Origin: Kalmusia sp. IMI 367209
Taxonomy: Eukaryota; Ascomycota; Dothideomycetes; Pleosporales; Didymosphaeriaceae
DNA: 64,000 nt
Direction: 5' to 3'
Assembly (NCBI GenBank): GCA_027946365.1
Contig: JAPEUQ010000004.1
Span: forward strand, 2,542,001-2,606,000
Shown here: positions 21,925 through 32,717 of the stretch, piece after piece
Numbering within the stretch: position 1 is the first letter of the stretch
How the letters are laid out: each line of letters opens with the position of its first letter
The notes under the pieces: model-generated
Database searches by the model: none
What the model saw: only the letters and a program-made list of their open reading frames with translations
Told to the model about the DNA's origin: nothing
Position numbers and translations under genes: made by a program

Positions 21925-23219
21925 TTACACCGCACTCGACGTCACCCTGATCTCATCCGTCCTTTTGATAACCCCATCCTCTACCTCTAGTCCCTGAACC
22001 GGAAACTTGTGCTCCCTCAACATGCTCTCCTCGCTAGCATTATCACTCCCCATCCTCACATTCGTCTGCACGCCTCCGCTCGCACACGTACCCATATGCA
22101 CCTTGCTTGATACCCCGCCGCAATACCTACTATCCTCTTTCTTGCCGTACTCGCTAAGCGGATATGAGCGCGGGTCACTAGAACTGTCACCACGAGAGCC
22201 GTGGCGTATTTTGACGTAGAGTGGGCGTAGGATGGGGATGCAGGCGCAGACGATGGTGGCGAAGACTTCGGTTGAGGACCATAGAAGCATGGGTACTGTG
22301 TCGTAGACGTATTCGTCGAGAGAGGAGAGGGCTTGAAGCTCGTAGGTGCGGATTATGGAGCAGATGCCGGCACTAGTATCATGTTAAACTTCTTGCCAAG
22401 GAGTTTGGATGAGGGAGCATGTGGGGAGGATGGTTGGGATGACGCACAACAGGCCGAGCGATAGTCCGAAGGCGACGGTGAGTTTCTCTTTGCGCTTCAT
22501 GTTTAAGCCCATGATGACGTGCCAGGGGAGAATGGCGAGGACGAAGTCCATAGCCGCGGACCAGGCTGCATGGCACTATCAGTTATATCTTGATGGGTCA
22601 GTTATTACATGAACACTTACCGCCCATGGTCAAGCCAACACGTGTGAAGTTCAGCCAACAATATCCGCCTTCGATTGTAGGGTCCCATAGGAAGGCAGCT
22701 GGGCGACACTGGAGGAAAAGCAGCGTCGTTGTGATGATGCATAGGATTGTAGTGCTCACGATACAGAACCAGAGCAGTGCCTTATGCCACTTCGTGACGA
22801 CAATACGCAACAAGAATACTGCGACCGAGGACTTCGAAGCCGCAATGCCCATGATGCAGATCCCTTGGCCAATCGCCTCCCACATGATAGCTTTTGAGTA
22901 GTTCGTCGGCTCAACGGTGGCGTACTTCTTCCCGATGCCGTACATGATGCCCACGGATATGGCAGCCACGTAACCAACGAAGGTAGCCTTGAAGTTGTCA
23001 ATGACTTGCTAATTGGGATAGGCCACCTGTAAATGTCAAGGGAGGTAATCAAATACAGATCGCTTACTAGGTTCACGATCATGATAATATCATCCCCCAT
23101 CCAATGCTCTTGATGAGGAAATACCGTGTGTACAATCTCAGAGAGATGAAGACGATCGCGAGTACAACTTGAGCCCACATGATCCCATTAAGAATGCTAG
23201 CATAGTCTTGGATCGCCAT
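21925..23219 (-). CDS. Fungal rhodopsin-like integral membrane protein with a one-base frameshift
   Basis: Seven-helix integral membrane protein of the fungal family often called SAT4/rhodopsin-like; function generally unknown. The start ATG gives MAIQDYASILNGIMWAQVVL and an Arg-rich loop LRLYTRYFLIKSIGW. The expected GDDIIMIVNL then lies in the next frame. Introns at 23009-23067, 22566-22620 and 22373-22447 leave 1106 bases, one base short of a multiple of three, so one G is missing in the run of five Gs read on the minus strand (23094-23098). Downstream the protein is normal: FVGYVAAISVGIMYGIGKKY, FLQCRPAAFLWD with the family Cys, AAMDFVLAILPWHVI, ICSIIRTYELQ and a hydrophilic tail. Because only one short homopolymer is hit, a sequencing error is as likely as a true mutation. 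Confidence 0.82.
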
Positions 23220-25598
23220 TCTCAGAAGGGGAGCTCGGTCCTCTCTACAGTGATATATAAGACGTATACACCGTTTGGCTCTTTGTGGTCTAGCTATTAG
23301 TTTTGCTATTCTCGATGTCTCTTATAGAAGGATTGGAAGCCTAACCCACTGCTCACTAGATTGTTTTGTTGATTTGAAGGATTCGACGAGCGTGACTTTG
23401 ATGACGATGAAGGGTTTTCACGAAAGAAGAGAGCATCAAGAAGGCATGGATGGTGTGGGATTGCAACTGCAACAAAACTTGGGGAGCCTCTAACACCAAT
23501 ACTCCAAGAAGAAGGGGAAGAAGAAGGGAAAATAAGAGGAATGATGAGGAAAAGAGTAATAGGAGGAGACCTCTTCCCCACCCTCGTGTGAGTGAGCGGG
23601 CGAAGCTCTTTGGACGAGCTATTACAACTCACCGGCCCGGTAAGCATCATTTCAGCAGCGAGCCGAGACACAAGCATCCATTTTGGGTTCGCACGTCGCA
23701 GTGCTTTCGAGTTCCTCATTCTTAGGAATCTCGTTGGGGTTCTCACCGTTTGGAGTTGGTTCATGGGAAAAGCAAAAGAGCGGGGACACTAGGACAGTGC
23801 CGCGCGCGGGTCGACGTGCTTCGACCCGTTTGGTGTACTACCAAGCAGTATTGATCTCGGGAATCTTCAAACGGATTCGTTCCTTGCATCAAAGATCGGC
23901 AAGTCTCTAAGGCTCGCTGTTGGTGTCAGCTTTGAATGGGTCTCAAGTCTGCTTCAATCGGTCAACAAAACTCCGAGCGCTTGGAACCGAACAGTCACGA
24001 AATTACATTGGGGGCGCAATGCTAGAGGTATCAATTTTGAGGAGAAAAGGCGGCTGGAAATGAAGAACCTCAATCGAACCGCTTGGATAGTGAGAGAAGG
24101 AAAGAAGCTGGAAAGTTGCGACTTTCCTGTCGGAAACCAAGCGATACTCTCGCAACTCAAGGCATTGCCACCCATCGGACCTCTTGGGGCTGTGCTTTGG
24201 AGCAATTCTCTTGCAGTCCCGCTGCCGCTGCTACTGGCCGTGCTAGCTGAAAAGTAGCTAATGCATGCCATAGATGGGAAGCCCTCAACTGCGGTAGGCC
24301 AATCACCGGCTGACCACATTCCCCAATATCGTGCGTAAATACGAGTGCTCACATTCACGAGGCAGTCTAATGCAACAGGTGTCAAGCTGAAATTCTCTTC
24401 CCGTGATGCTTCCGACCATGGTGTTACCGTTAACTGGTAAGATATTTTGAAGGCGCCGCAATTATGTTGCGGGGTAGCTAGTCTGTGCTTCAACCAAAGC
24501 AAGAAAGGTCTCGGGAGGATCTTGATCCGAGGAAAGCAAAGAGAAACAGTGACAGAAAGACAACTTCGGTGTGGGAGCGGCAGCGGGCAGATGTGATAGT
24601 GGCCGTTGGGGCGTGAGGGTGTGGAGGTGTCATGTCATTGGGAAGGGACGAGGCTACCCAATCAACGACTTTCCGCTTTCCTACCCGCATACGCAACCCT
24701 TGCCCGCAACCACAACATTAATCAATTAACGGCGAGCGTTTGCGACTCACATGCATATGCATGCTCGACGGCCGTTTGTCCCTATACGTCTCTCTGTGTA
24801 ACCGCGGCAGACGCTCATCCGCGTATCCCAACTTCTGTTGGTATCAATCATGCGCCTTCTAGCTTGGCCCGCTTTGATATCTGCTACCACACCTCCTCTA
24901 TCCTGGCGATGCTGTGTTCCACGAGGAAGAAGCTCGGAGCTCTACGTGTTATCAGAAAGAGCATGGAATCCTCACGACCCCTAGGCCGTTCTGATCGAGA
25001 TTACGACCGTATGGAGTCACTGATCGGAGGCCGACTAGTTGTAGCAATTCTTGCGGGACAGCCTCAGGGAAATGCAGCTAACCGATGTCAGTCCATCCAC
25101 CTGGGATTTCCTTCCGCCCATCCCACGCCCTGTTTCTCCGCTTCTTAATATTAAGCTCTCCAGCCCGCCCGTCACCAAGAGGCGTGTGCATGGCGATAAG
25201 TAACATGCTGCCTTTTGGCAAATCATCCGCATGTCACCAGCCGAACGATGGGCTGCGGATGAGATGGCTTGAAGACATTTACAGTTTCATGGGTATGGGT
25301 CTCTTTAATGTCGTTCGCCAGCCTACCGAGGGCCTAGGCGATAGGTAGTCCAGGTGTGCGCAACTCCGTTCATGGATCACAAACCTGTCCCATACGAGGC
25401 AAAGGGCTGTGACTGTAGCCAGACGCGCGCTTTATATGCCGTGCACTCATTTCCCGTCTTTCCACCTTCGTATGCTCACAGCTTGGTCTGCTTCTGCTTC
25501 TTCTGGAGGCCTGTTCCTTGTCTGAGTGCTCATTTCCATCCTCATTCTTAGGCTTCTCTGTCTTGCCTTCGGTGTCGCACCGCAGGACTGGGCTCAGG
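23220..25598. other. Long intergenic region, 2.4 kb
   Basis: Lies between the divergent rhodopsin-like gene and the intact P450. Open frames at 23306-23764, 23954-24502 (minus) and 24606-25148 (plus) are the longest, up to 182 codons, but have no domain, no clear splice partners and composition like non-coding sequence. A purine-rich stretch lies at 23505-23565. I cannot support a gene here; an unrecognised lineage-specific gene is possible. Confidence 0.5.
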
Positions 25599-27334
25599 AT
25601 GGCGCTAGTCTTGTTGATTGTCAAGCTCAGCGCGCTCGGGGCCGTCTTAATTCTTGCACGATACGTCCTCGCCTACTTACGGTCGCCGTTGAGAAAGTTA
25701 CCTGGTCCTTTCTTGGCTAAGTTTTCGGATCTCTGGCGTCTAGCAAGTGCCTACAATCAGACACACACCGTAACACAGCAACGACTCCACGCAAAATACG
25801 GAGACTTCGTTCGTCTAGGCCCGAATGTTGTCAGTATTGCAGATCCTAGTCTTGTTAAGACAATATACTCCACTAGAGGTACCTTCCTCAAGGTAAATCC
25901 CCCTGAGTAGCCTCCTTATATGCAGCCACACAAAGCTGATTAGAGTAGAGTGACTTCTTCTCTGTCAATGATGCAATGCAAGGGCGCAAGATCATCCAGA
26001 ACATCTTCTCGACTCGTAGCAACGAAATCCATTCTAGGTACATAAGACCTATTCAGAAGCTTTACAGTTTCCAAGGCGCACGTGAGTATGAGCCTGTCAT
26101 AGACGACAACATCCAAGTACTCTCTGAGCAGCTAGAGGCACGCTTCATACGGGGCGTGAACCAAGGCAAAACCTGCGACATTGCGGATTGGATCTCCTAT
26201 GTTACCTGGGACGTTTTGGGAGAGATGACATTCAGCAAGCGCTTCGGATTCCTAGAGCAAGCTGCTGATATTGGCAACATGCTTGACACGGCCGAGAGAT
26301 CAATGAATTACCTCTCCGTGGTACGTTCACAGCCATCTTTGGTTTGTTTCTCAGCATACACTGATCAATTATAGATTGGCCAAGTACCCGCTCTCGACAA
26401 ATGGCTAGCAAAGAACCCCTATTTGGCTTCCAAATTCCCTGCTTTTGGGACCACTGCCGCCTTTTGTGTCGAGCGTTTTGTGGAGCGCATGCAGACCTTG
26501 GAGCAGTTCAAGGGCCAGAAAGACTTCATGAACGATTTTCTCCGGGCCAAGGAAGAGCATCCACATGTCGTCACGGACAACGAGGTCATCTCATATATGA
26601 TCGTCAACGTAAGTCACGATAAAAGCTCTCCTCGAAATCCTACCATGCTCACGCCTCCCAGGTCCTCGGGGGCGCAGACACAACCTCCGTCACCGTTAAA
26701 GCCGTCCTCTACCACGTCCTCAATAATCCCGCCATCCACGCACGCCTCGTCTCCGAACTGCAATCCGCAGGGTTCTCTCAACCGGCACCTTACGCTTGCC
26801 TCGAAGCCCTCCCATATCTCGATGCCTGCATCAAAGAAGGCCTTCGCATCCACCCCGTAGTTGGCCACATCCTCGAGCGCATCGTGCCCTCGACCGGCCT
26901 CGTCCTCTCCAACGGATTGACCCTTCCGCCCGGCACCATCGTAGGCATGAACGCCTGGGTCGTCCACCGCCGAGGCGATGTCTTCGGCGAGCGCCCAGAT
27001 GAGTATATCCCAGAGCGATGGCTGAAGGGTGAGACCGAGAGCGAGGCTGCGTTCGAGGGAAGAATCCGAAGGATGAAGGATGCAGACTTGAGCTTTGGAG
27101 GCGGGAATCGGGTATGTTTAGGGCGGCCGCTGGCGCTGGTCGAGATGTACAAGATTGTCGCTACGTTGTTCACTAGGTACAAGGTAAGTGTCGATTGTGC
27201 GTGCAAAGTATGTGTGTATAGATGGTTGACGTTGTGCACAGATTGAGCTGGAAGATCCGACTCAGGAGTGGGAGGTGCATCAACAGTGGTTCGTTTGGCC
27301 CCATAAGATTAGGGTGAAGATGTCTCTTCAATGA
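25599..27334 (+). CDS. Cytochrome P450 monooxygenase (pisatin demethylase-like)
   Basis: Membrane-bound heme monooxygenase. Introns 25893-25948, 26321-26374, 26609-26661 and 27184-27241 leave 1515 bases, 504 residues, the usual P450 length. An N-terminal anchor (LVLLIVKLSALGAVLILARY) is followed by the proline hinge LRKLPGPFLAKFSD. The I-helix is VLGGADTTSVTVKAVLYHVL, built across the third intron. ExxR is in the K-helix as IKEGLRIHP, the PERF-like segment is PERWL, and the heme loop is FGGGNRVCLGRPLA with the Cys ligand. All key residues are present, so the gene should be functional. The substrate is unknown. It has no clustered biosynthetic genes nearby and looks like a stand-alone detoxification or catabolic P450. 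The family subgroup is judged by overall resemblance only. Confidence 0.92.
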
Positions 27335-27708
27335 GCTTTCGATGTGTCTGAGGTCAACCTTGCGAGCGTTGAAGTATTATCATGGGTAGATAGCACCGCG
27401 ACTGTTACTTCAACAATCCTTATTGTTGAGCGTGATTTGTACATGTACAACCTATCATATGACATGATGACCGCCTTCCAGCATACACTGCTGCGTAGAA
27501 TGTGTCAACTCGACCATAGTTCATTAATTGGCTTCCCGTAAACCCGCCAACATAAAAAAATCCTGTGATGACTCAAATGGGATATCGTCCGTGACCGTAC
27601 CCGAACGCCTTGAACCGTAACGCCACAAACCAACAGTCCGACATACTCATTAGGTACACCAACTCAGTACCATTTTTGTTACTGAGTAGTGTGCAACGTC
27701 TCGCATGC
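27335..27708. other. Intergenic, tail-to-tail, about 375 bases
   Basis: Holds the 3' ends of the P450 (plus) and the zinc-finger/TenA gene (minus). No further gene seen. Confidence 0.6.
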
Positions 27709-29185
27709 TCACGAGCTTTGAGTGACAGAGTCAAGCCCAGTACCATTCGAAAGAGCGAAGCTACTTCTTCCGTCTCCACCTGTCGCACCATCGCCACCAT
27801 TCATCTGCGAGTTCATCTGCGAGCTCATCTGCGAATTCATCTGTGAGTTCATTTGACCGTTCATTTGACCGTTCATCTGGCCATTCATCTGGCCATTCAT
27901 CTGTCCGTTGATCTGGCTGTTCATTTGGTTTAGGGGACCGTTCGATAGGCCATTCATCTGCGATCCAGCCATCTGGATAGGCCCATTCATGCCGCTGTCC
28001 ATGGATGTGCCCATAGGACCGAGATTGGGGCCGAGCCGTGAGCTTTCGTCTTCTTCGCCCATGCCGTCCACGTCCGGCCAGAAGCGTTCCTCCAACCAAC
28101 ATATCTGACGGAATATTTCTTCGCATCGCATCATCTCTTCCTTGCCGTCACGGGTTGTGGTGATGTTGGCGAGCTCGTCCACGAGCGCTCTGCTCGCGTC
28201 GATGAACTTGCTGAAAGCAGGCGAGGTCCAGTTCGGTATCAATGCTTGGTGGAGGGCGACGATGTGGCCGTCTGTGCTCGGCGTGGAGAGAGACGTACTG
28301 AAGGAAGAGGCATACTGCCAAGCTGACCTGAAGCACTGTACGGCTGTTAGTCTAGTTGAACACGAAGCGGGGTTGTCAACGTACGTGTTCAGTGCCCCAC
28401 AGCACCACCATGCCCTCTAGAAGGGATGCACTCGAACTACTCGCGCTCACAAAGAGATCCAGCAGTGCGCGGGTGATGGGGGTTGGCGGATCTTGGGTGA
28501 GCGTGAGGCCGTACTTGGTGGCTGTGATTTCGAAGAAGGACATCTCGCGGCGCATGTTATTCAGGGCGGATATGAGCAGGTCCATGGTGCGGAACATGGG
28601 GTGGAACTGCGAATTGGCCGTCTGCGGCAGGCGCAACTTGGCCAGCAGCTGTCCCACGAAGCGGATGAAGCCCCGGGCATAGTGGCCATCCTGCACCAGC
28701 CATTGCGAGAGCGGGCCGGGCGCCAGCGATCCGCAGCCGGCATGCGACAGGAAGGGCTGCTGTGTAGCTTGGGTGAAGGGCGCGGCGCAGATGGCGAGGA
28801 GGTGGGCAGTCAGCGAGGGCGAGACGGGCGGCGGCAGGTGGACATGGGGCGCGATGGCCTGGCCGTCACGCCCGCGCTTGTTGTTGGGCCCGCGGCGGTT
28901 GATCTGGAGGTTCGGGTTGGGCTGCTGGCCGGTGAGCACAGAGGAGCTCGGGGCCATGCTCGCGCTGGCCGTGGTGTCGTCGCCATTCTGGGCGAGGTAG
29001 GCTTGGGCTTCGGGGGAAGCTAGATAGGCCTCGCAGGCGTGCAGGTGCTCGATCTGGCGCGTCGTGTTCTTCGCGCGCACGAAGCCGCAGTGCAGGCACC
29101 GGACCTTGTTGCACTTGGAGGGCGTGTCCTGGTCCTGGAACTCGATGAAGGCGCGGCGAATGTCGGGATTCGCATGGCGGCCCAT
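27709..29185 (-). CDS. BED-like zinc finger fused to a TenA/THI-4 (heme-oxygenase-like) domain
   Basis: Uncharacterised two-domain protein. One intron, 28336-28384, leaves 1428 bases, 475 residues. The N-terminus (residues about 1-55) resembles a BED-type finger: an aromatic pair, then CLHCGFVRAKNTTRQIEHLH and a final Cys, giving a C-x2-C-x15-H-x4-C pattern. A Ser/Pro/Asn-rich linker with a basic patch (NNKRGRDG) follows, which could be a nuclear localisation signal. From about residue 120 the TenA/THI-4 fold starts: PLSQWLVQDGHYARGFIRFV, later EHCFRSAWQYASSFSTSL across the intron, and LIPNWTSPAFSKFID. TenA enzymes act on thiamine pyrimidines, but the catalytic Cys and Glu of TenA are not evident to me, so activity is doubtful. 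The C-terminal 60 residues are tandem QMN[GS] repeats. I infer a nuclear, perhaps DNA-binding, protein. Confidence 0.72.
27797..27930 (-). repeat. 12-base tandem repeat encoding QMN[GS]
   Basis: About eleven imperfect 12-base units, each reading caratgaac or close to it on the minus strand, encode a run of Gln-Met-Asn-Gly or Gln-Met-Asn-Ser near the end of the TenA-domain protein. The reading frame is kept throughout, so unit number can vary without breaking the protein. Confidence 0.85.
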
Positions 29186-31290
29186 ATCCGTCGCCTGCTG
29201 GGCACTAGGTAAGCGGGCTGCAAACGGGTGTCGATGAATGCTGGGGCTTTGGTACGTGTACTGTAAAGTGGGCTGGTCACAAAACCGCCCGCGTGCGAAA
29301 AGAGGGGGGAATTCGGCTGAGGCAGCGGCTGACTAAGCGAGCTGCACCACGCGCGCCGCTCGAGCCTCGCTCCTTCCTCGCCGCGAATACCGCGGCGGAT
29401 GTGTGCCCGTCTGCCTGCCCATTTGCATGCCGACGGAGAAGGCCAGCTCGTCCTGCCATTTGCGCTTCCCGCAGAGACGCTGCACCGCGCGAGCATCGGG
29501 GCCTGGTATCGTTGACGGAGACTGAATGCGGCGTCTCGTACCTTAGTCAGTGAGCGGCGCCTCGGCACGGGAGGATTCTGTTCGAATGTGACAGTACCGA
29601 GTACATAGCGCAGTAACATTTCTCCCCAGTCCACCCTCCCTCCATAAGCACCGTCACCTTAGATCAGCACGCGAGTATGGCTCGAGCGTCTGCCTGCACG
29701 TCTCCGTCGCAGCATCGTCTTCACTCGTCCACTCTCCGTCTGTTTGAACCCCACATGTAGTGACCTGAACACACCCATCAAGGCATCATGTGACGATAAA
29801 CGTAACGGGCCACATGACCGTCGATATCCGCCTCTCCGTCATCTAATGCACGAAATGCACGAAGAGCGTCCCGATGCCAAGGGTGAGTGCTCCCAAGCTG
29901 ATGTCACTGGGGTCTGAATGCCCTCCCTACCTGGACCCCCCGCGGTATCTTCCTGACCGTCGGCACCGTCATTGACACGTCGACCTTTGAGTAGAAGCTA
30001 CTGCAGTTGCTATGATGCTTCGCATCAGCTGAGCCTCGGCAGACGCTCAGCGGCGGAAGACATAGATGCGTCTTGGTTTGTGCCATGACGATCGTTCCGA
30101 GCGTGTGACACTCTAGAATCTGCTTACAACCAGTCGCACGGATTTCGTCGCCGGCGGATGAGCTCACCGCTTACCATGTACATTGGGATATCGAGGTGCC
30201 TAGCGCTGATCGGAACGAATCGAAGCTCGCGCTGCCAGGCGCCGCGTCTGAACAAAGCCGCATCGCGAAGGCTTGGCTGCTAAGAATGCGGGGAAGGGTG
30301 CTCAGAGATGCGGTCCGTACGCACGCTTCAAATTATTTCCGAACCGAGGGAGTGTTCATAAGTGGCAAATGTCGTGAGATGGGCCCCAGGTCTTTCAGCT
30401 CGGGGACGGAAAAGTGTACCAGATGGGGGGCTTCGAGAGGTCGATCGCAGTATAACCTTGGACCAACACCGTCTCTCTTGTCTCGCTGACTGACTTTTGC
30501 ACGTCGACGCCCACGCTCGGCAGAATATCCATGTTGACTTTCCCATGTTGTTGGCGATCCGGTCCTGATGAAGCAGAACCCCCGCCCTGTAGAAGCCTCA
30601 CCGCAGTTCAGCCGCCGAGAAAGCTTCCAAGTTTTTCCATCTGACGGTAACTGCAAAGATCTGCGAGGCTGAAGGACCTTCTCCACAACGTGATGGAGAT
30701 CTCGTGGCTCCAGCCATCCGCCTTGGTTTCCGCGTTGGCGATCTCAGCATCATAGCTTCCGCAATCATCCAATCAGATGGCCGTACCTGAGGCTGCTGTC
30801 TTACTATGTCGGGATGCCCTGCAGCTGACCTGGACCCATTCAACTCTAAACACACACCTGCCGTGCCAAACAAAGTCCACGCCCGCTGTCGTCACTGGCT
30901 AAGAGAGACTTGGGTCCCATCTCCGAGAAAAGACAGCAACGATTATCGTCCCAAAGTGGAGCTCAGTGACGGCTACGGGCTGAGTCACGGCTACAACCTT
31001 GACCTCCGCCTTTCGGAGCGCGCAGAGCGGCGCTGGGCCATGAATTTAGTCCATGTTTACTCCGCGATGATCTGCGGAAACATTCTTTGGACGGGGAAGC
31101 TGGAGCTCGTGGCCGCTCCTATAAGGCTGCTGATCCCCCAGAGCATTGGGATCGTTCGCGAGCTTCGATTGCCTCAATCACTAGCCTTTGTCGTACACAC
31201 ATTACTGCCCAAACATTCCTGCTATCTCTGTATGAACTTGGCTCCGCTGCACTGGTATCTACAACCACTAGCAACGATCGAATCGACACC
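29186..31290. other. Divergent intergenic region, 2.1 kb
   Basis: Lies between the zinc-finger/TenA gene (minus) and the GH5 glucanase (plus). GC-rich near the TenA start, more even near the glucanase. Open frames up to 204 codons are mostly shadows of composition, without domains. It should carry both promoters. No transposon remains were recognised. Confidence 0.55.
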
Positions 31291-32717
31291 ATGCACGGAA
31301 GTTGGAGCAGTGTCGCGGCGGTTGGACTGCTCGCATTGAGCTCCCATGCATCACCTCTGTAAGCATCGACCATGACATCTAGCGTAGCGTCCTTGAGAGA
31401 CTCGACGCTGACAGTGTACCAGCACACCTTACAAGCGCGCTCCGTCATTCGACTACAGTGGCCAAAAGGTCCGCGGTGTGAACACGGGCGGCTGGTTTGT
31501 GCTCGAACCTTGGATCACACCAAGCCTATTCGAGGGCAATGGCGCAGTGGACGAATACACATTGACCCAGGAACTGGGTAAAGATGCTGCGAAGAGCAAG
31601 CTGTCGCAGCATTGGAATTCGTGGATCACGCAAGACGACTTCAATCAGATGGCAGCTGCTGGCTTGAACCACGTGAGAATTCCCATTGGTTATTGGAGCG
31701 TTATTCCTCGCGACGGCGAGCCTTTCGTCCAAGGCGCATACAGCTTGCTTGGGAAAGCACTTGATTGGGCTCAAGCAGCAAAACTCAAAGTCATGATCGA
31801 CCTCCACGGTGCAGCTGGCTCCCAAAATGGGTTTGACAACTCGGGTCGGTATGGCAACATCCAATGGACCCAAGGTGATACCGTCTCGCACACGCTCAAG
31901 GTCTTGAACAAGATCCGGGACGACTATGCCTCGCATCCCGCCGTTTCAGCCATTGAACTTCTGAACGAGCCCATGGGACCGAACCTGAACATGAATACTG
32001 TGCGCCAGTTCTACATGGATGGCTGGGGCAACCTCAGGGATTCCAATGTCGCTGTTGCCTTTCACGAAGCGTTTCAGCCCGTTACCTCGTGGAACGACTG
32101 GGGCTCGGGTATGGCCAACCTCTTGCTCGACACGTACGTACTCTACCCCTAAGGCTTGGAAATTAGACTTCACTTTTACTGACGGGAATCTCGATGAGTA
32201 GGCATCACTACGAGGTTTTCAATGTCGATCAGCTCGGCATGAGCCCCGACGACCACATCAAGACAGCATGCGACTTTGGCGGCCAGATGGCTTCGAACAA
32301 CAAGCCGACCATTTCGGGAGAATGGACCGGCGGCATTACCGACTGCGCCAAGTGGTTAAACGGTAAGAACAAAGGTGCGCGCTACGATGGCACGTTTGAA
32401 AACGCATCCAAGATTGGTGACTGCGCGGGCAAATCGAGCGGCAGCGTTGCTGCGCTGTCTTCAGACGACAAGTCCAACATTGGGCGCTTCATTGAGGCAC
32501 AGCTCGAGGGATACGAGAAGGCGGCCGGCTGGATCTTCTGGACGTGGAAGACTGAAGGTGCTCCCGAGTGGGACATGCAGGACCTGTTGGCGAATGGCCT
32601 CTTCCCGAAACCGGTCAACGACCTGTCCAAGCGAAAGTGTAAGTCTTCGATTGCTGCCTACGAACCATGGGTGCGAGCAGACGCTGACCGTCGACAGATT
32701 CGGGCATCTGCGGCTGA
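31291..32717 (+). CDS. Secreted exo-beta-1,3-glucanase, GH5
   Basis: Extracellular glycoside hydrolase of family 5 that trims beta-1,3-glucan of the cell wall (EXG1-like). Introns 31359-31422, 32134-32201 and 32639-32697 leave 1236 bases, 411 residues, the normal size. A 22-residue signal peptide (WSSVAAVGLLALSSHASPL) ends the first exon, and a KR-type processing site (YKRAPSFDY) follows. Family motifs: RGVNTGGWFVLEPWITPSLF, HVRIPIGYW, MIDLHGAAGSQNG, the acid/base Glu in IELLNEPMGPN, HHYEVFN and the nucleophile Glu in ISGEWTGG. GWIFWTWKTEGAPEWDMQ closes the active site. The last exon is only six codons, YSGICG. All catalytic residues are present. Likely involved in wall remodelling. Confidence 0.95.

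Noticed and set aside
23954..25148. Open frames of about 180 codons on either strand
   Set aside because: No domain, no codon pattern and no splice partners.
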